From Paenalcaligenes faecalis (GTDB taxonomy: Bacteria > Pseudomonadota > Gammaproteobacteria > Burkholderiales > Burkholderiaceae_B), in contig NZ_CP106841.1 in the NCBI RefSeq assembly GCF_027557445.1, positions 1,102,001 through 1,166,000 of the forward strand: a DNA stretch of 64,000 nt. The letters are read 5' to 3'. This document shows positions 46,303 through 55,547 of this stretch, piece after piece (the first letter of the stretch is position 1; the number at the start of each line of letters is the position of its first letter). The notes under the pieces were generated by a model. It searched no databases, had not been told where the DNA came from, and saw nothing but the letters and a program-made list of their open reading frames with translations. The position numbers were made by a program, and so were the translations under genes.

Positions 46303-47679
46303 ATGCATAGTTCCGTTTTAGATCAGCACAGCTCGTTAGCACATTGGTTAACGCACCTAGAGACGCTACACCCGCAAACCATCGACATGGGGTTGGCTCG
46401 TATCAGTGCGGTAGCAGATTGTTTGCAGTTAAAAGAGAACTCAGCACTTAAAATTGTGGTGGGGGGTACGAACGGAAAGGGCTCAACCTGCGCCATGCTA
46501 GAGGCTATTTTATTAGCCGCTGGTTATAAAGTAGGGCTATATACATCGCCACATTTGCTTCGTTATAACGAGCGAATTCGTATCAATGGGCACGATGCGT
46601 CAGATGAAACGATTGTGCGTCAGTTTGCTCAAATTGATCAGGCCCGAGCTGATAATAGCTTGAGTTATTTTGAGTTCTCTACACTGGCTGCGTTATGTGC
46701 CTTCCAAGAGGCTAACTTGGATGTAATGATTTTTGAGGTGGGTCTAGGTGGTCGCTTGGATGCGGTCAATATCATAGATGCGGATTGCAGCATTATTACC
46801 AGTGTAGATATTGATCATGTTGAATACTTAGGCGATGATCGAGAGCATATTGCTTGGGAAAAAGCGCATATTTTCCGCCCTGGTAAGCCCGCCATTTGTG
46901 CAGACCCAATTCCTCCCCAGAAAATCAAAAGTTATGCCGATGAAATAGGCGCTGATTTATGGCAGTTTGGCGTAGATTTTAATTATTCAGGTGATGCACA
47001 ACAATGGGCATTTGCCGGCAGAGATCATCGCCGTGCTGCGTTGGCGTATCCAGGTCTGAGAGGGGTTAATCAGTTGCTGAATGCCTCTGCCGCTTTAGCT
47101 GCTCTCGAAGCCTTGCGCATGAAACTGATCGTTCCTGCTAGTTCAGTCCGAGAGGGGCTATTGCGTGCTTCCGTACCTGGGCGTATGCAGATACTGCCAG
47201 GTCAGCCAACTGTTATATTGGATGTGGCGCATAATCCTCATGCGGCGGGTGCTTTAGCCCAAAATCTACAACAAATGCCGATGACTCCAAACAGTAAAAC
47301 CTATGCAGTGGTTGGTATGTTTAAAGATAAAGATGTTAGTGCGGTATTGGCTCGATTAATTAATCAGGTGGATGTCTGGCTATGTGCTGACCTAGAAGGC
47401 CCTAGAGCGCTCAGTGGCAACGAACTGTCAGAATTAGTTAATAAAACCTTACTACTAGAGCAAAAGCCGGATAATAGTACTGATGTTGCCTTATCCGCAC
47501 CCACTGTACGCGTGCACCAGCCTTTAGTTGAGGCGGCTAAAGTACAAGTGCTGGTATTTGATGATTTGGTGCAAGCCTTTGTAAAAGCGCAGGCTTTGGC
47601 CACAGATGATGATAGAATTTTGGTATTCGGTTCTTTTTTTGCTGTTGGACCCGTTTTATCGCATTTAGGTCGTTTATAA
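46303..47679 (+). CDS. folC: FolC, folylpolyglutamate/dihydrofolate synthase
   Basis: A 458-aa Mur-ligase-type enzyme that joins glutamate to dihydropteroate and to folates. The P-loop GGTNGKGST lies at about residues 51-59. SPHLLRYNERIRING is the FolC signature near residue 85, and DVAHNPHA binds the second substrate. It leads the folC-dedD-cvpA-purF run common in proteobacteria, but accD, the usual neighbour upstream, is absent and the PDH operon stands there instead. Confidence 0.95.
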   Translation: MHSSVLDQHSSLAHWLTHLETLHPQTIDMGLARISAVADCLQLKENSALKIVVGGTNGKGSTCAMLEAILLAAGYKVGLYTSPHLLRYNERIRINGHDASDETIVRQFAQIDQARADNSLSYFEFSTLAALCAFQEANLDVMIFEVGLGGRLDAVNIIDADCSIITSVDIDHVEYLGDDREHIAWEKAHIFRPGKPAICADPIPPQKIKSYADEIGADLWQFGVDFNYSGDAQQWAFAGRDHRRAALAYPGLRGVNQLLNASAALAALEALRMKLIVPASSVREGLLRASVPGRMQILPGQPTVILDVAHNPHAAGALAQNLQQMPMTPNSKTYAVVGMFKDKDVSAVLARLINQVDVWLCADLEGPRALSGNELSELVNKTLLLEQKPDNSTDVALSAPTVRVHQPLVEAAKVQVLVFDDLVQAFVKAQALATDDDRILVFGSFFAVGPVLSHLGRL

Positions 47680-47751
47680 GCCTCTAAGCATAAATAAAAG
47701 GGTTTGTTTTGTACCTTAACGTAATTAGTTTTGTTTAAATAGGTTTTATAC

Positions 47752-48525
47752 ATGGGACTGTTTTCACGCAAAGAGACTACGACCGCTAAAAGCAGTCGGC
47801 CCTCTAGCGACGATCAATTAGTAGAGATGCGCAACAAGGCGCGCCGTCGTTTAATTGGTGCGGTAGTGTTGGTATTAGCCGCGATCGTCCTGATCCCCGT
47901 GCTATTAACTGATAGTACGCCTAATGAACCAGATCAACTGGTAACCGTGATTCCTTCCATTATTCCTCCTTCCGAGGAACAATATCGTCTTGCTGAAAGT
48001 TTAGAGCAGCCTGTATTTAATAATAATGTTGTTGAAAACACCGAAGATCCAGGTTTAATTGAGCCCACGCCACCTGTGGCAGCCGTGACGCCGCCACCAC
48101 CTCCTCCAGCGGTGGTAAATCAAACTCCAGAACCAAAGCCCGAGCCAAAGCCTAAACCCGAACCAAAGCCCGAGCCAAAACCAAAACCTACTCCTCCGCA
48201 GACTCGTACGGATGATGGTGCCGTAGCACTGGCCCTACTAGAGGGTCGTACTCCACCGCCTAGAACTACTCCTGCCGCGGCCGCACAGCAAGGCTCTTTT
48301 ATTGTACAAGCGGGTGCTTACTCCTCGCAAAGCGATGCCGATGCACGTCGAGGGCGGCTGGTTTCTGCTGGGGTCTCAAACGCCTATGTAGAAAGCGCTG
48401 TTGTATCGGGTAAATCGGCCTATAGATTGCGTGTGGGGCCCTTTCCTAGTCGTCAAGCAGCGCAGGCTGCTCAAGCCAGATTACGCTCTTTGGGTTACGA
48501 AAATAGCTTTATTTCCGGCAAGTGA
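47752..48525 (+). CDS. dedD: DedD-like SPOR-domain cell-division protein
   Basis: A 257-aa inner-membrane protein. A basic cytoplasmic head (RNKARRR) precedes one transmembrane helix at about 35-60. A Pro/Lys/Glu-rich linker with a repeated KPEP pattern reaches through the periplasm, and a C-terminal SPOR domain (about 180-257, FIVQAGAYSSQSDADARR) binds denuded septal peptidoglycan. The stop overlaps the GTG start of cvpA. DedD helps constriction at the division site in E. coli. Confidence 0.9.
   Translation: MGLFSRKETTTAKSSRPSSDDQLVEMRNKARRRLIGAVVLVLAAIVLIPVLLTDSTPNEPDQLVTVIPSIIPPSEEQYRLAESLEQPVFNNNVVENTEDPGLIEPTPPVAAVTPPPPPPAVVNQTPEPKPEPKPKPEPKPEPKPKPTPPQTRTDDGAVALALLEGRTPPPRTTPAAAAQQGSFIVQAGAYSSQSDADARRGRLVSAGVSNAYVESAVVSGKSAYRLRVGPFPSRQAAQAAQARLRSLGYENSFISGK
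48130..48189 (+). repeat. Lys-Pro-Glu-Pro coding repeat within dedD
   Basis: About 20 codons encode alternating EPKP and KPKP units from a degenerate 12-base pattern (CCAAAGCCCGAG-like). Such repeats form a stiff, extended periplasmic spacer and are prone to length change by slippage. Confidence 0.75.
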
Positions 48526-49010
48526 GTAGTTTTGACTATCTTATCCTAGCTATCTTAGGGGCATCAGGGTTATTAGGCTTTGCTAGAGGCCTAATGAAAG
48601 AGCTGATGTCCTTGGTGGCTTATGTGGCGGCCTTTGTGGCCGCTATCTGGTGGGGCCCCTATGCGGCTATGTGGTTGGATGGCTGGGTCGAGAGTAGCTT
48701 ATTGCGTTCTGCCATTGCCTATGCGCTTACTTTTGTAGGGGTGCTATTAGGTATAGGCTTAATTAATATGGTGCTAAGCGCCTTAATTGAGCACACAGGT
48801 CTTAGTCCTGCTGATCATGGGTTGGGCATGGCTTTTGGTCTAATGCGAGGCGTGGTTTTTATCCTGATTTTGGTTATCGTTGCGGGCTACACACAGATAC
48901 CCGCTGAGCCATGGTGGCAAGAATCTAGCTTTGCAAAAACTGCCATTGATGCCGTAATCGGTATAAAATCATACTTGCCACCCCATGTGGCATCGTGGTT
49001 ACCTTATTAA
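48522..49010 (+). CDS. cvpA: CvpA-family membrane protein
   Basis: A 162-aa membrane protein with four hydrophobic segments and the CvpA hallmarks FDYLILAILGASGLLGFARGLMKE near the N-terminus. The GTG start at 48522 overlaps the TGA of dedD (GTGA), which implies coupling. CvpA is needed for colicin V production and for envelope stress or bile resistance in enterobacteria; its molecular role is unclear. As in most proteobacteria, purF follows. Confidence 0.92.
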   Translation: MSSFDYLILAILGASGLLGFARGLMKELMSLVAYVAAFVAAIWWGPYAAMWLDGWVESSLLRSAIAYALTFVGVLLGIGLINMVLSALIEHTGLSPADHGLGMAFGLMRGVVFILILVIVAGYTQIPAEPWWQESSFAKTAIDAVIGIKSYLPPHVASWLPY

Positions 49011-49030
49011 TACATTATGGATTACACATT

Positions 49031-50485
49031 ATGTCAGGAGTAGTAGGTGTCGTAGGTCGTGGGCCAGTAAATCAATTAATTTACGATAGTTTGTTGCTTT
49101 TACAGCACCGCGGTCAGGACGCAGCAGGAATCACTACCTACAACGATTATTTTTTTCATACGCATCGCGGGCCAGGTTTAGTTCGAGATGTGTTTCGCAC
49201 CCGAAATATGCGTAGTCTTCTTGGTAATAGTGGCGTGGGCCACGTTCGTTACCCAACGACAGATAGCGCAGAAAATGCCGATGAGGTGCAGCCTTTTTAC
49301 GTAAATGCGCCTTTCGGTATTAGTTTTGTTCATAATGGCAACCTAAGTAACTGGCGTCAGTTACGCCAAGAACTCTTTAGTATTGACCGCCGCCACATCA
49401 ATACCAACTCAGACTCCGAAGTTCTTCTTAATGTGTTTGCTCATGAATTACAGCGTGCAGCAAATGGAGGGGACTTAACGGCGGACATTATCTTTGAGGC
49501 AGTCAAAGCGGTGCATCATCGTGTTAAGGGTGCTTATGCCGTGATTGCGCAAATTGCTCATTACGGCTTAATTGCCTTTAGAGATCCAGATGGTATTCGA
49601 CCTTTGTGTTTAGGTAGCCACTCAACGCCAGAGGGTAAAGAGTGGATGGTTGCCTCTGAGTCCGTGGCTATTACCGGATGTGGTTTTCAATTAGAGCGTG
49701 ATGTGGCCCCAGGTGAGGCCATTTTTATTGACCTAAATGGACAACTACAGAGTTTGCAATGCGCTGAAAAAACGCAATTATCTCCCTGTGTGTTTGAGTA
49801 TGTCTATTTTGCGCGTCCTGACTCTACGATTGATGGTGTGTCTGTCTATGACGCGCGCCTAAAAATGGGTGAGTATTTAGGCGCAAAACTAGCAAAAAAC
49901 TTGCGTTTAGCTGATATTGATGTGGTGATGCCTATTCCTGACTCATCTCGTCCTTCGGCCATGCAGTTAGCCGCTCAGCTGAATTTAAACTACCGAGAAG
50001 GGTTTATTAAAAATCGCTATATTGGTCGTACGTTTATTATGCCAGGCCAAGCGGTACGCAAAAAATCAGTGCGTCAAAAACTGAGTGCAATTCCGATGGA
50101 GTTTAAAGGTAAAAATGTACTGCTGGTTGATGACTCGATAGTGCGTGGTACGACCAGTCGTGAAATTGTAGAGATGGCTCGATCGGCAGGGGCTAAAAAA
50201 GTCTTTTTTGCTTCTGCTGCACCTGCGGTGCGTTATCCAAATGTATATGGTATTGATATGCCTTTGCGCACCGAGTTAATTGCTTATAACAAAACCACCG
50301 AAGAGGTAGCTAAGGAGATCGGTGTTGATGGATTGATCTATCAAGACTTAGCTGATCTAGAGCAAGCTTTACGTGATTTGAATCCTTCTTTTGATCGATT
50401 TGAATCGTCTTGTTTTAATGGGGATTATGTTACAGGTGATATTAGCCTTGAGGACTTGGATCTTTTAGAGCAGGAACGTAGTTAA
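49031..50485 (+). CDS. purF: PurF-like amidophosphoribosyltransferase with Ser replacing the catalytic Cys
   Basis: A 484-aa enzyme of the first purine step. The C-terminal phosphoribosyltransferase domain is intact (VLLVDDSIVRGTTS binds PRPP). The N-terminal glutaminase domain keeps HNGN (101-104), GHVRYPT and NSDSEVLLN, but the protein begins Met-Ser-Gly: the nucleophile Cys, normally exposed after Met removal, is Ser (codon TCA, two base changes from either Cys codon). The conserved TAG after RYP is TTD. Glutamine use may be lost or altered. The ATG at 49031 gives the family start; in-frame codons upstream add no nearby Cys. Confidence 0.93.
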   Translation: MSGVVGVVGRGPVNQLIYDSLLLLQHRGQDAAGITTYNDYFFHTHRGPGLVRDVFRTRNMRSLLGNSGVGHVRYPTTDSAENADEVQPFYVNAPFGISFVHNGNLSNWRQLRQELFSIDRRHINTNSDSEVLLNVFAHELQRAANGGDLTADIIFEAVKAVHHRVKGAYAVIAQIAHYGLIAFRDPDGIRPLCLGSHSTPEGKEWMVASESVAITGCGFQLERDVAPGEAIFIDLNGQLQSLQCAEKTQLSPCVFEYVYFARPDSTIDGVSVYDARLKMGEYLGAKLAKNLRLADIDVVMPIPDSSRPSAMQLAAQLNLNYREGFIKNRYIGRTFIMPGQAVRKKSVRQKLSAIPMEFKGKNVLLVDDSIVRGTTSREIVEMARSAGAKKVFFASAAPAVRYPNVYGIDMPLRTELIAYNKTTEEVAKEIGVDGLIYQDLADLEQALRDLNPSFDRFESSCFNGDYVTGDISLEDLDLLEQERS

Positions 50486-50498
50486 ATCGTAAATGCAT

Positions 50499-50536
50499 AA
50501 AAAAGAGCCGGCTGTGGTATTGCAGTCGGCTCTTTT
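50499..50536. terminator. bidirectional terminator between purF and dsbB
   Basis: Stem AGAGCCGGCTG / CAGTCGGCTCT with one G-T pair, flanked by A6 and T7 tracts, eight-base loop. It serves both convergent genes. Confidence 0.92.
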
Positions 50537-50551
50537 TTTATGGTCTTTGGT

Positions 50552-51034
50552 TTATTTGACGGGTTTAAAAAATAAAGCAATCAGATTAAGTAGGCCAATA
50601 AATATAAAAAAGAGCAAGGCCCATACGGCATAGTCTATGCCTAATAATGATGCAGCGGCATCCATACAAGAGGCGTAAATGCCAAAAAGCCATGGAATCG
50701 ATGACTCTAGGCCGCTTTTTGTCATGACCTGATCGGCAAAGGTCATGTCGCAGGAAAAGAGCTTTGCTGCTACTGTATATTGATACCAGGCAGATAGGGC
50801 ACCGCCCATTGCTAAACCCATAATAAGAAGCCTGGAGATAAAGGCAAGCCAGACGGTTTTGTAACGCATGGCTACATAGCCCAGCAGGGAGATCAGGGCA
50901 ATGCCAAGTAAAATAAGACGTTGAAATACGCACCAAGCACAGGGGCGTAGCCCAAAAATATGCTGTGACACCAGAGCGAATCCCAAAGAAAACAGACAGA
51001 GTACAGCGCTATACAAGAAAAAACGTTGTTGCAT
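50552..51034 (-). CDS. dsbB: DsbB, disulfide bond formation protein
   Basis: A 160-aa inner-membrane protein with four helices. The first periplasmic loop holds CAWC (Cys33, Cys36). The second loop holds the Cys pair in LFSCD and YASC (near 94 and 122). It reoxidises DsbA and passes electrons to quinone. Both redox pairs are intact. The gene follows marC on the minus strand with an 11-bp gap. Confidence 0.94.
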   Translation of the reverse strand: MQQRFFLYSAVLCLFSLGFALVSQHIFGLRPCAWCVFQRLILLGIALISLLGYVAMRYKTVWLAFISRLLIMGLAMGGALSAWYQYTVAAKLFSCDMTFADQVMTKSGLESSIPWLFGIYASCMDAAASLLGIDYAVWALLFFIFIGLLNLIALFFKPVK

Positions 51035-51045
51035 ACACAGCTATC

Positions 51046-51762
51046 CTAAAAGAAATAATACGAAGCCACTCTAGCCGCTGCCTCGACCAATAAGCTGATG
51101 GTTAGTTCTGAGAGGCCATCCCATACAATTTGTACACCTAAGCACAGAAGAATAAAAGCAGAGAGACGCATAACCACGGCAGTACCATTGCTCCCTAAGC
51201 GATATAAAAACTGTGAGGCAAAGCGTAAGCACAAATACACAATAAAACAGGCCACGGCAACGGCTGGGATTGCGCCAGCTAATTTGGTTGCGCCTACAGC
51301 TGCACTGCTATCGTGTAAGGTAGCACCTACGGTTAAGGCAGCGGATAATGAGCCTGGGCCACAGAGCATGGGAAAAGTCAGTGGATAGAAGGCTTTGGAG
51401 CGTACTTGCTCCCATGAGTACGATTCAGCCATGTCTTGGGCTTGTTCGGCGTCAAAGTCAGAGGCGCTAACCAAACGCCAAGCTGTAGCGATGACGAGTA
51501 AACCCCCGCCTATGCGAATGATAGGCAGTGAGATCCCAAAAAAGTTCAAAACCACATGGCCTGCCACCATCGCAACAGTAAGCATAATAAAAATATTAAT
51601 AGCGACTTTTTTGGAGAGTCGCGAGCGTGCTGTGGAGCTAGCCCCTTCGGTTAGGGTAAGAAAGATCGGTGCTGCAGCCGGTGGGTTGAGCATGGGTAAG
51701 AGCGTCGCAATAGTAAATAAAAAGCTGCGGCTGAAATCAAAAAATAAAGAGGAAGCGTCCAT
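51046..51762 (-). CDS. MarC-family integral membrane protein
   Basis: A 238-aa membrane protein with six hydrophobic segments and the MarC/YhgN pattern: LLPMLNPPAAAPIFLTLT near the N-terminus and FPLTFPMLCGPGS in the middle (PLTFPMLCGPG). The function of this family is not established; the early link to multiple antibiotic resistance was not confirmed. It lies 11 bp after glnD and before dsbB in the same direction. Confidence 0.9.
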   Translation of the reverse strand: MDASSLFFDFSRSFLFTIATLLPMLNPPAAAPIFLTLTEGASSTARSRLSKKVAINIFIMLTVAMVAGHVVLNFFGISLPIIRIGGGLLVIATAWRLVSASDFDAEQAQDMAESYSWEQVRSKAFYPLTFPMLCGPGSLSAALTVGATLHDSSAAVGATKLAGAIPAVAVACFIVYLCLRFASQFLYRLGSNGTAVVMRLSAFILLCLGVQIVWDGLSELTISLLVEAAARVASYYFF

Positions 51763-51773
51763 GATGCCTAAGG

Positions 51774-54341
51774 CTAGAGGGCAGCGCGTAGTGCGCGCTC
51801 GAATTGTTTATAAAATGCGGTGTGGTGGAGATCATCGCTTTGGATGACAAAGGTGTCTTCTACACGTTCGCCTAGAGTCATAATTTTAGCGGATTTTACG
51901 TTAATTTGCTGCGCTGCAAAAACTTGAGCAATGCTATAAAGTAATCCTTTTCTATCCGCACAAACAATCGATATTTTCCATTTTTGAGCCTCTCTCATGG
52001 CGTGGATGTCTACGGTGGGAGCAATAGGAAAGACACGTGCTCGTCTAGATTGAGGATGAATGAAATAGCGAGTGCTGTCTAAGCATTCAATGGTGGGGCT
52101 TTGCAAAAACTGAGTGAGTGAGGTAGAGAGCTCCTGAGCGTACTTCGGTGTGTATTTTTGATGTTTGGCTAATAGTAAAACAAAGCTATCTAAGGCCCAG
52201 CCATGGTTTGTGGTGTAGATGCGAGCATCTTGAATACTTAATTGGTGCAGATCAAAAAACGCGCAAATATGCATAAATAGATCATCACGATCGGGGGTGT
52301 AGATCATGAGTTGTATGGTCTCCCCCCCTCGACCGACTTGACGCGTTTCAACGACGGGGTCGGGGTGTAGTAGTGCTTTATGTAAGGCTTGACCATGCCA
52401 CGCAATTTCATCACTTTCGTGACGTAAAAAATAACTGATGTCTAATATCGACCACAGGTTTTCTATATCTGAAGAGGCAATGCCTTTGGCCAGTAGCTGG
52501 GCCAAGGCAGTTGCTTTGCGTTGAGCTAAGACCGCAGAGGCATCCTGATTGCTGCCCTGAAGAGCGCGTAGGCTGAGTTGGTATAGGTTGGCCAGTAGTT
52601 TGGCTTTCCAGGAGTTCCAGATATTGGGATTGGTGCCCTTAATATCTGCCACTGTTAGTAAGTATAAAGCGGCAAGACGCCTGGGGGTGCTGACATGGCA
52701 GGAAAAGTCATGGATAACTTGAGGGTCGCTGATGTCACGTTTTTGTGCCACGGTAGACATACTAAGATGGTCGTAAACTAAAAAAACCACCAGCTCTGTG
52801 TCCTCGGGGCTGAGCTGATGTCGCTGGCAAAAGGCAAGAGCATCTTGAGCACCTAGTTCGGCGTGGTTGCCGCCTCGGCCCTTGGCGATATCATGAAATA
52901 AGGCAGCGATATAAAGAATCCACGGTCGCTCAAATTCGTCCATTAGTTGGGAGGCCAACGGATGTTCGTCGGCATACTCCGCCATCGTAAAGCGACGTAG
53001 ATTTCTGATCACCATTAAGGTGTGTTGATCTACGGTATAGACATGGAATAGATCATGCTGCATTTGTCCAACGATATGCCTAAATTCAGGAATGTAGCGG
53101 GGCAAAATATTGAGCATATTTAATTGCCGTAAGCTGTGCAATACCCCTCTGGGTTGCTCTAGAATTTGCATAAATAGTCGTTGGTTGATCGGATTATCTC
53201 GGAATTTCTGGTCTACTAAACGTCGCGAATGCCAGAGGGCACGTAAAGTTTGTGCGCTGAGGTTGTGTAGATCGGCACGCTGTTGCAAAAGTAAAAAAGT
53301 TTGTAACAGTAAATGGGGCTTTTCTTGCAAAGCCTGTGGCTGACGCAAGTGTAGGCGTTGATTGCGTACCTCAAAATAGTCGTCAATAGCCTGACGCTGG
53401 GCAATGGGTGGTGCGTAGAGGATTTCTTCTAGGTTTTGCATCAATATGGTATTCATTTGATGCACAGTACGAGCCGCCCAATAATAGCGCTGCATGAGCT
53501 GTTCACTGGCGCGCTGTTTATTGCTGCAGTCAAAGCCGTAAATAGCGGCTAGCTCGGGTTGATAGTCAAAAAGAACCCGATCCTCAGCTCGGCCTGTTAA
53601 TAAGTGCAGCTCTATACGTAATCGCATAAATGCTTGGCTCGCACGAGTTAGGGCTCGTAGCTCAGCAGGGCTAAGTAGATCGGCCTGAGCGATTTCCTGC
53701 CAGCTGTCTCCTAGTCCTGATGCATTGGCTAACCAGAGTAAGACCTGTAGGTCACGTAATGCGCCAGGGGATTCTTTGCAGTTTGGTTCTAGAGCGTATG
53801 GCGTATTTTGGTATTGTTGATGTCGTCGTCGCATTTCAGCTTGTTTAGCTTGAAAGAAACTGAGCACATCCACATGTTGTTCCAATTGATCTTGGAGATC
53901 ATCAAATAAGGGGAGAGAACCAGCTATAAAGCGAGCTTCGAGTTGGGCGGTCTGTGTGGCGATATCCGCCTCTGCGGCTTCTATGCACTGAGCAATGGTG
54001 CGCACACTTGTAGCGGCTTTTATACCTACATCCCAGAGCGCAGCAATAAATGACTCGATGGCAAAGGTATCGTCTGCATTGGGAGACCGTGCTAGCAATA
54101 TAAGTATATCTACATCGGAGTGGGGGTAAAGCTCTTGGCGACCATAGCCACCTACTGCCACTAAAGCCGTATCAGAGGGTAGGGGTAGCAAAGTCAGTAG
54201 TTGTGTTAGAGATTGGTCTGTGGCTGTACTGAGGCGACGTAATAGATGCTCAGACCTAGGTTGTGCTCTAAAACGAGCTATGGCTTTTTGCCGTTGTCGT
54301 TGTAGGCGTCTTTTTAATAAAGGTAGGTCTGAGCGGATCAT
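51774..54341 (-). CDS. glnD: GlnD, P-II uridylyltransferase/uridylyl-removing enzyme
   Basis: An enzyme of about 855 aa that senses glutamine and modifies P-II at Tyr51. The nucleotidyltransferase motif GGYGRQELYPHSDVD lies near residue 65. An HD domain for deuridylylation contains LFHDIAKGRGGNHAELG, and two C-terminal ACT domains bind glutamine. The ATG at 54341 (MIRSDLPLL) starts one base after the map stop; a TTG at 54365, which would overlap map and has GGAG upstream, is an alternative. The target P-II is encoded at 7.1 kb. Confidence 0.93.
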   Translation of the reverse strand: MIRSDLPLLKRRLQRQRQKAIARFRAQPRSEHLLRRLSTATDQSLTQLLTLLPLPSDTALVAVGGYGRQELYPHSDVDILILLARSPNADDTFAIESFIAALWDVGIKAATSVRTIAQCIEAAEADIATQTAQLEARFIAGSLPLFDDLQDQLEQHVDVLSFFQAKQAEMRRRHQQYQNTPYALEPNCKESPGALRDLQVLLWLANASGLGDSWQEIAQADLLSPAELRALTRASQAFMRLRIELHLLTGRAEDRVLFDYQPELAAIYGFDCSNKQRASEQLMQRYYWAARTVHQMNTILMQNLEEILYAPPIAQRQAIDDYFEVRNQRLHLRQPQALQEKPHLLLQTFLLLQQRADLHNLSAQTLRALWHSRRLVDQKFRDNPINQRLFMQILEQPRGVLHSLRQLNMLNILPRYIPEFRHIVGQMQHDLFHVYTVDQHTLMVIRNLRRFTMAEYADEHPLASQLMDEFERPWILYIAALFHDIAKGRGGNHAELGAQDALAFCQRHQLSPEDTELVVFLVYDHLSMSTVAQKRDISDPQVIHDFSCHVSTPRRLAALYLLTVADIKGTNPNIWNSWKAKLLANLYQLSLRALQGSNQDASAVLAQRKATALAQLLAKGIASSDIENLWSILDISYFLRHESDEIAWHGQALHKALLHPDPVVETRQVGRGGETIQLMIYTPDRDDLFMHICAFFDLHQLSIQDARIYTTNHGWALDSFVLLLAKHQKYTPKYAQELSTSLTQFLQSPTIECLDSTRYFIHPQSRRARVFPIAPTVDIHAMREAQKWKISIVCADRKGLLYSIAQVFAAQQINVKSAKIMTLGERVEDTFVIQSDDLHHTAFYKQFERALRAAL

Positions 54342-54342
54342 A

Positions 54343-55155
54343 TTAGCGCTGGTAGCCTGTGGCAAACTCCGGAGGGGTGGGCATCCCAGGAGAAACGGTT
54401 AAGACTTCGTAGCCAGTATCCGTAACTAAAATTGTATGCTCCCACTGAGCAGAAAGACTACGGTCACGAGTGACTACAGTCCATTGGTCAGGCAAAAGCT
54501 TTAAGTCGCGCTTACCGGCGTTAATCATAGGCTCAATCGTAAAGATCATGCCGGCTTTGAGTTTCATGCCCGTGCCCGGTTTACCGTAGTGTACGACTTG
54601 AGGGTCTTGATGAAACACTTGGCCTATCCCATGACCGCAGTATTCGCGCACCACTGAGTAGTTGTGTTTTTCAGCGTGTTGCTGGATAGCATGACCAATA
54701 TCACCTAAGGTCGCACCTGGTTTGACTTGTTCTATACCTAGCCACATGCACTCGTAAGTGACCTCGGTGAGACGACGGGCGAGAATGGAGGGCTCGCCGA
54801 TGTAAAACATGCGGCTTGTGTCGCCAAACCAACCGTCTTTAATAACGGTGACGTCTAGGTTAATAATATCGCCATTCTTTAGTTTTTTATCACTGGGTAT
54901 GCCATGACAAATAACATGGTTTACAGAGGTGCAAACAGAGCCAGGGTAGGGCGGGTGTCCCGGTGGCGCATAGCCCACAGTGGCTGACTCTACGTGTAAT
55001 ACATCACGAATATAATCTTTACACAGTTGATCAATTTCAGCGGTGGTCACACCCGCTTTTACAAAGGGGGTTAAATAGTCAAGGGTTTGGGCAGCGGCTT
55101 GGCAGGCTGCACGCATTTTATCTAAATCGATGGGATCGGTAACTAGTTTGCTCAT
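54343..55155 (-). CDS. map: methionine aminopeptidase type I (Map)
   Basis: A 270-aa pita-bread metallopeptidase that removes the initiator Met when the next residue is small. The conserved His84 (CHGIPS), metal ligands Asp101 and Asp112, His in CGHGIG and Glu in FTIEPMIN and WEHTILV are all visible. Length fits type I (about 265). It is divergent from rpsB, the common proteobacterial arrangement, and leads the map-glnD run. Confidence 0.96.
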   Translation of the reverse strand: MSKLVTDPIDLDKMRAACQAAAQTLDYLTPFVKAGVTTAEIDQLCKDYIRDVLHVESATVGYAPPGHPPYPGSVCTSVNHVICHGIPSDKKLKNGDIINLDVTVIKDGWFGDTSRMFYIGEPSILARRLTEVTYECMWLGIEQVKPGATLGDIGHAIQQHAEKHNYSVVREYCGHGIGQVFHQDPQVVHYGKPGTGMKLKAGMIFTIEPMINAGKRDLKLLPDQWTVVTRDRSLSAQWEHTILVTDTGYEVLTVSPGMPTPPEFATGYQR

Positions 55156-55547
55156 AATAGCTTGAGTTTAATGGTAAAAGAGTAATATAATTATGGGCTA
55201 TCGTAAGTCATTAGGTGCATCTATGCAAAATGGCAGGTTAGTTGCTAATAGCAAGCTGCCTACATATTGCGAGCTAACCGGATGGCTTAGGTGAACTGCA
55301 TACAGCTAAAATGTATTAGCTCGTATCTTTTGTAGTCTGACCGTAGCCCCACTCAATTAGTGTAATACTTTGAACGTGTTGGTGCCTTACTTTTTAAAAA
55401 GCTAAGATCGGCTCAGACTTCATCTACTTAATTAAATTGTAGTAAATCGCGCCCCTAGTCGTCTCAGGGTGTCTGGAATTACAGTGCTGCTGTAATCCTT
55501 ACTGGATACTGGCTAGGTGCAAGAACTAACCCTTGGAGAAAAAACTC
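55156..55547 (+). promoter_or_regulatory. map/rpsB divergent region with candidate rpsB promoter and structured leader
   Basis: The 392-bp gap holds no convincing gene. TTGAAC (55370-55375) and TTTAAA (55393-55398) are 17 bp apart and predict a leader of about 140 bases. Within it a short hairpin CCCT/AGGG (55453-55469) and a better one GGAATTACAG/CTGTAATCC (55475-55498, one bulged A) lie before the ribosome site. In E. coli the rpsB leader is the target of S2 autoregulation; a similar role here is inferred. Confidence 0.5.

Noticed and set aside
48130-48189. KPEP repeat as a possible CRISPR-like or mobile repeat
   Set aside because: It is in frame within dedD, has no spacers and is a normal periplasmic linker.
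54342-54365. TTG at 54365 as start of glnD
   Set aside because: It has GGAG nearby but would overlap map by 23 bases; the ATG at 54341 fits the end of map better. The choice is not certain.
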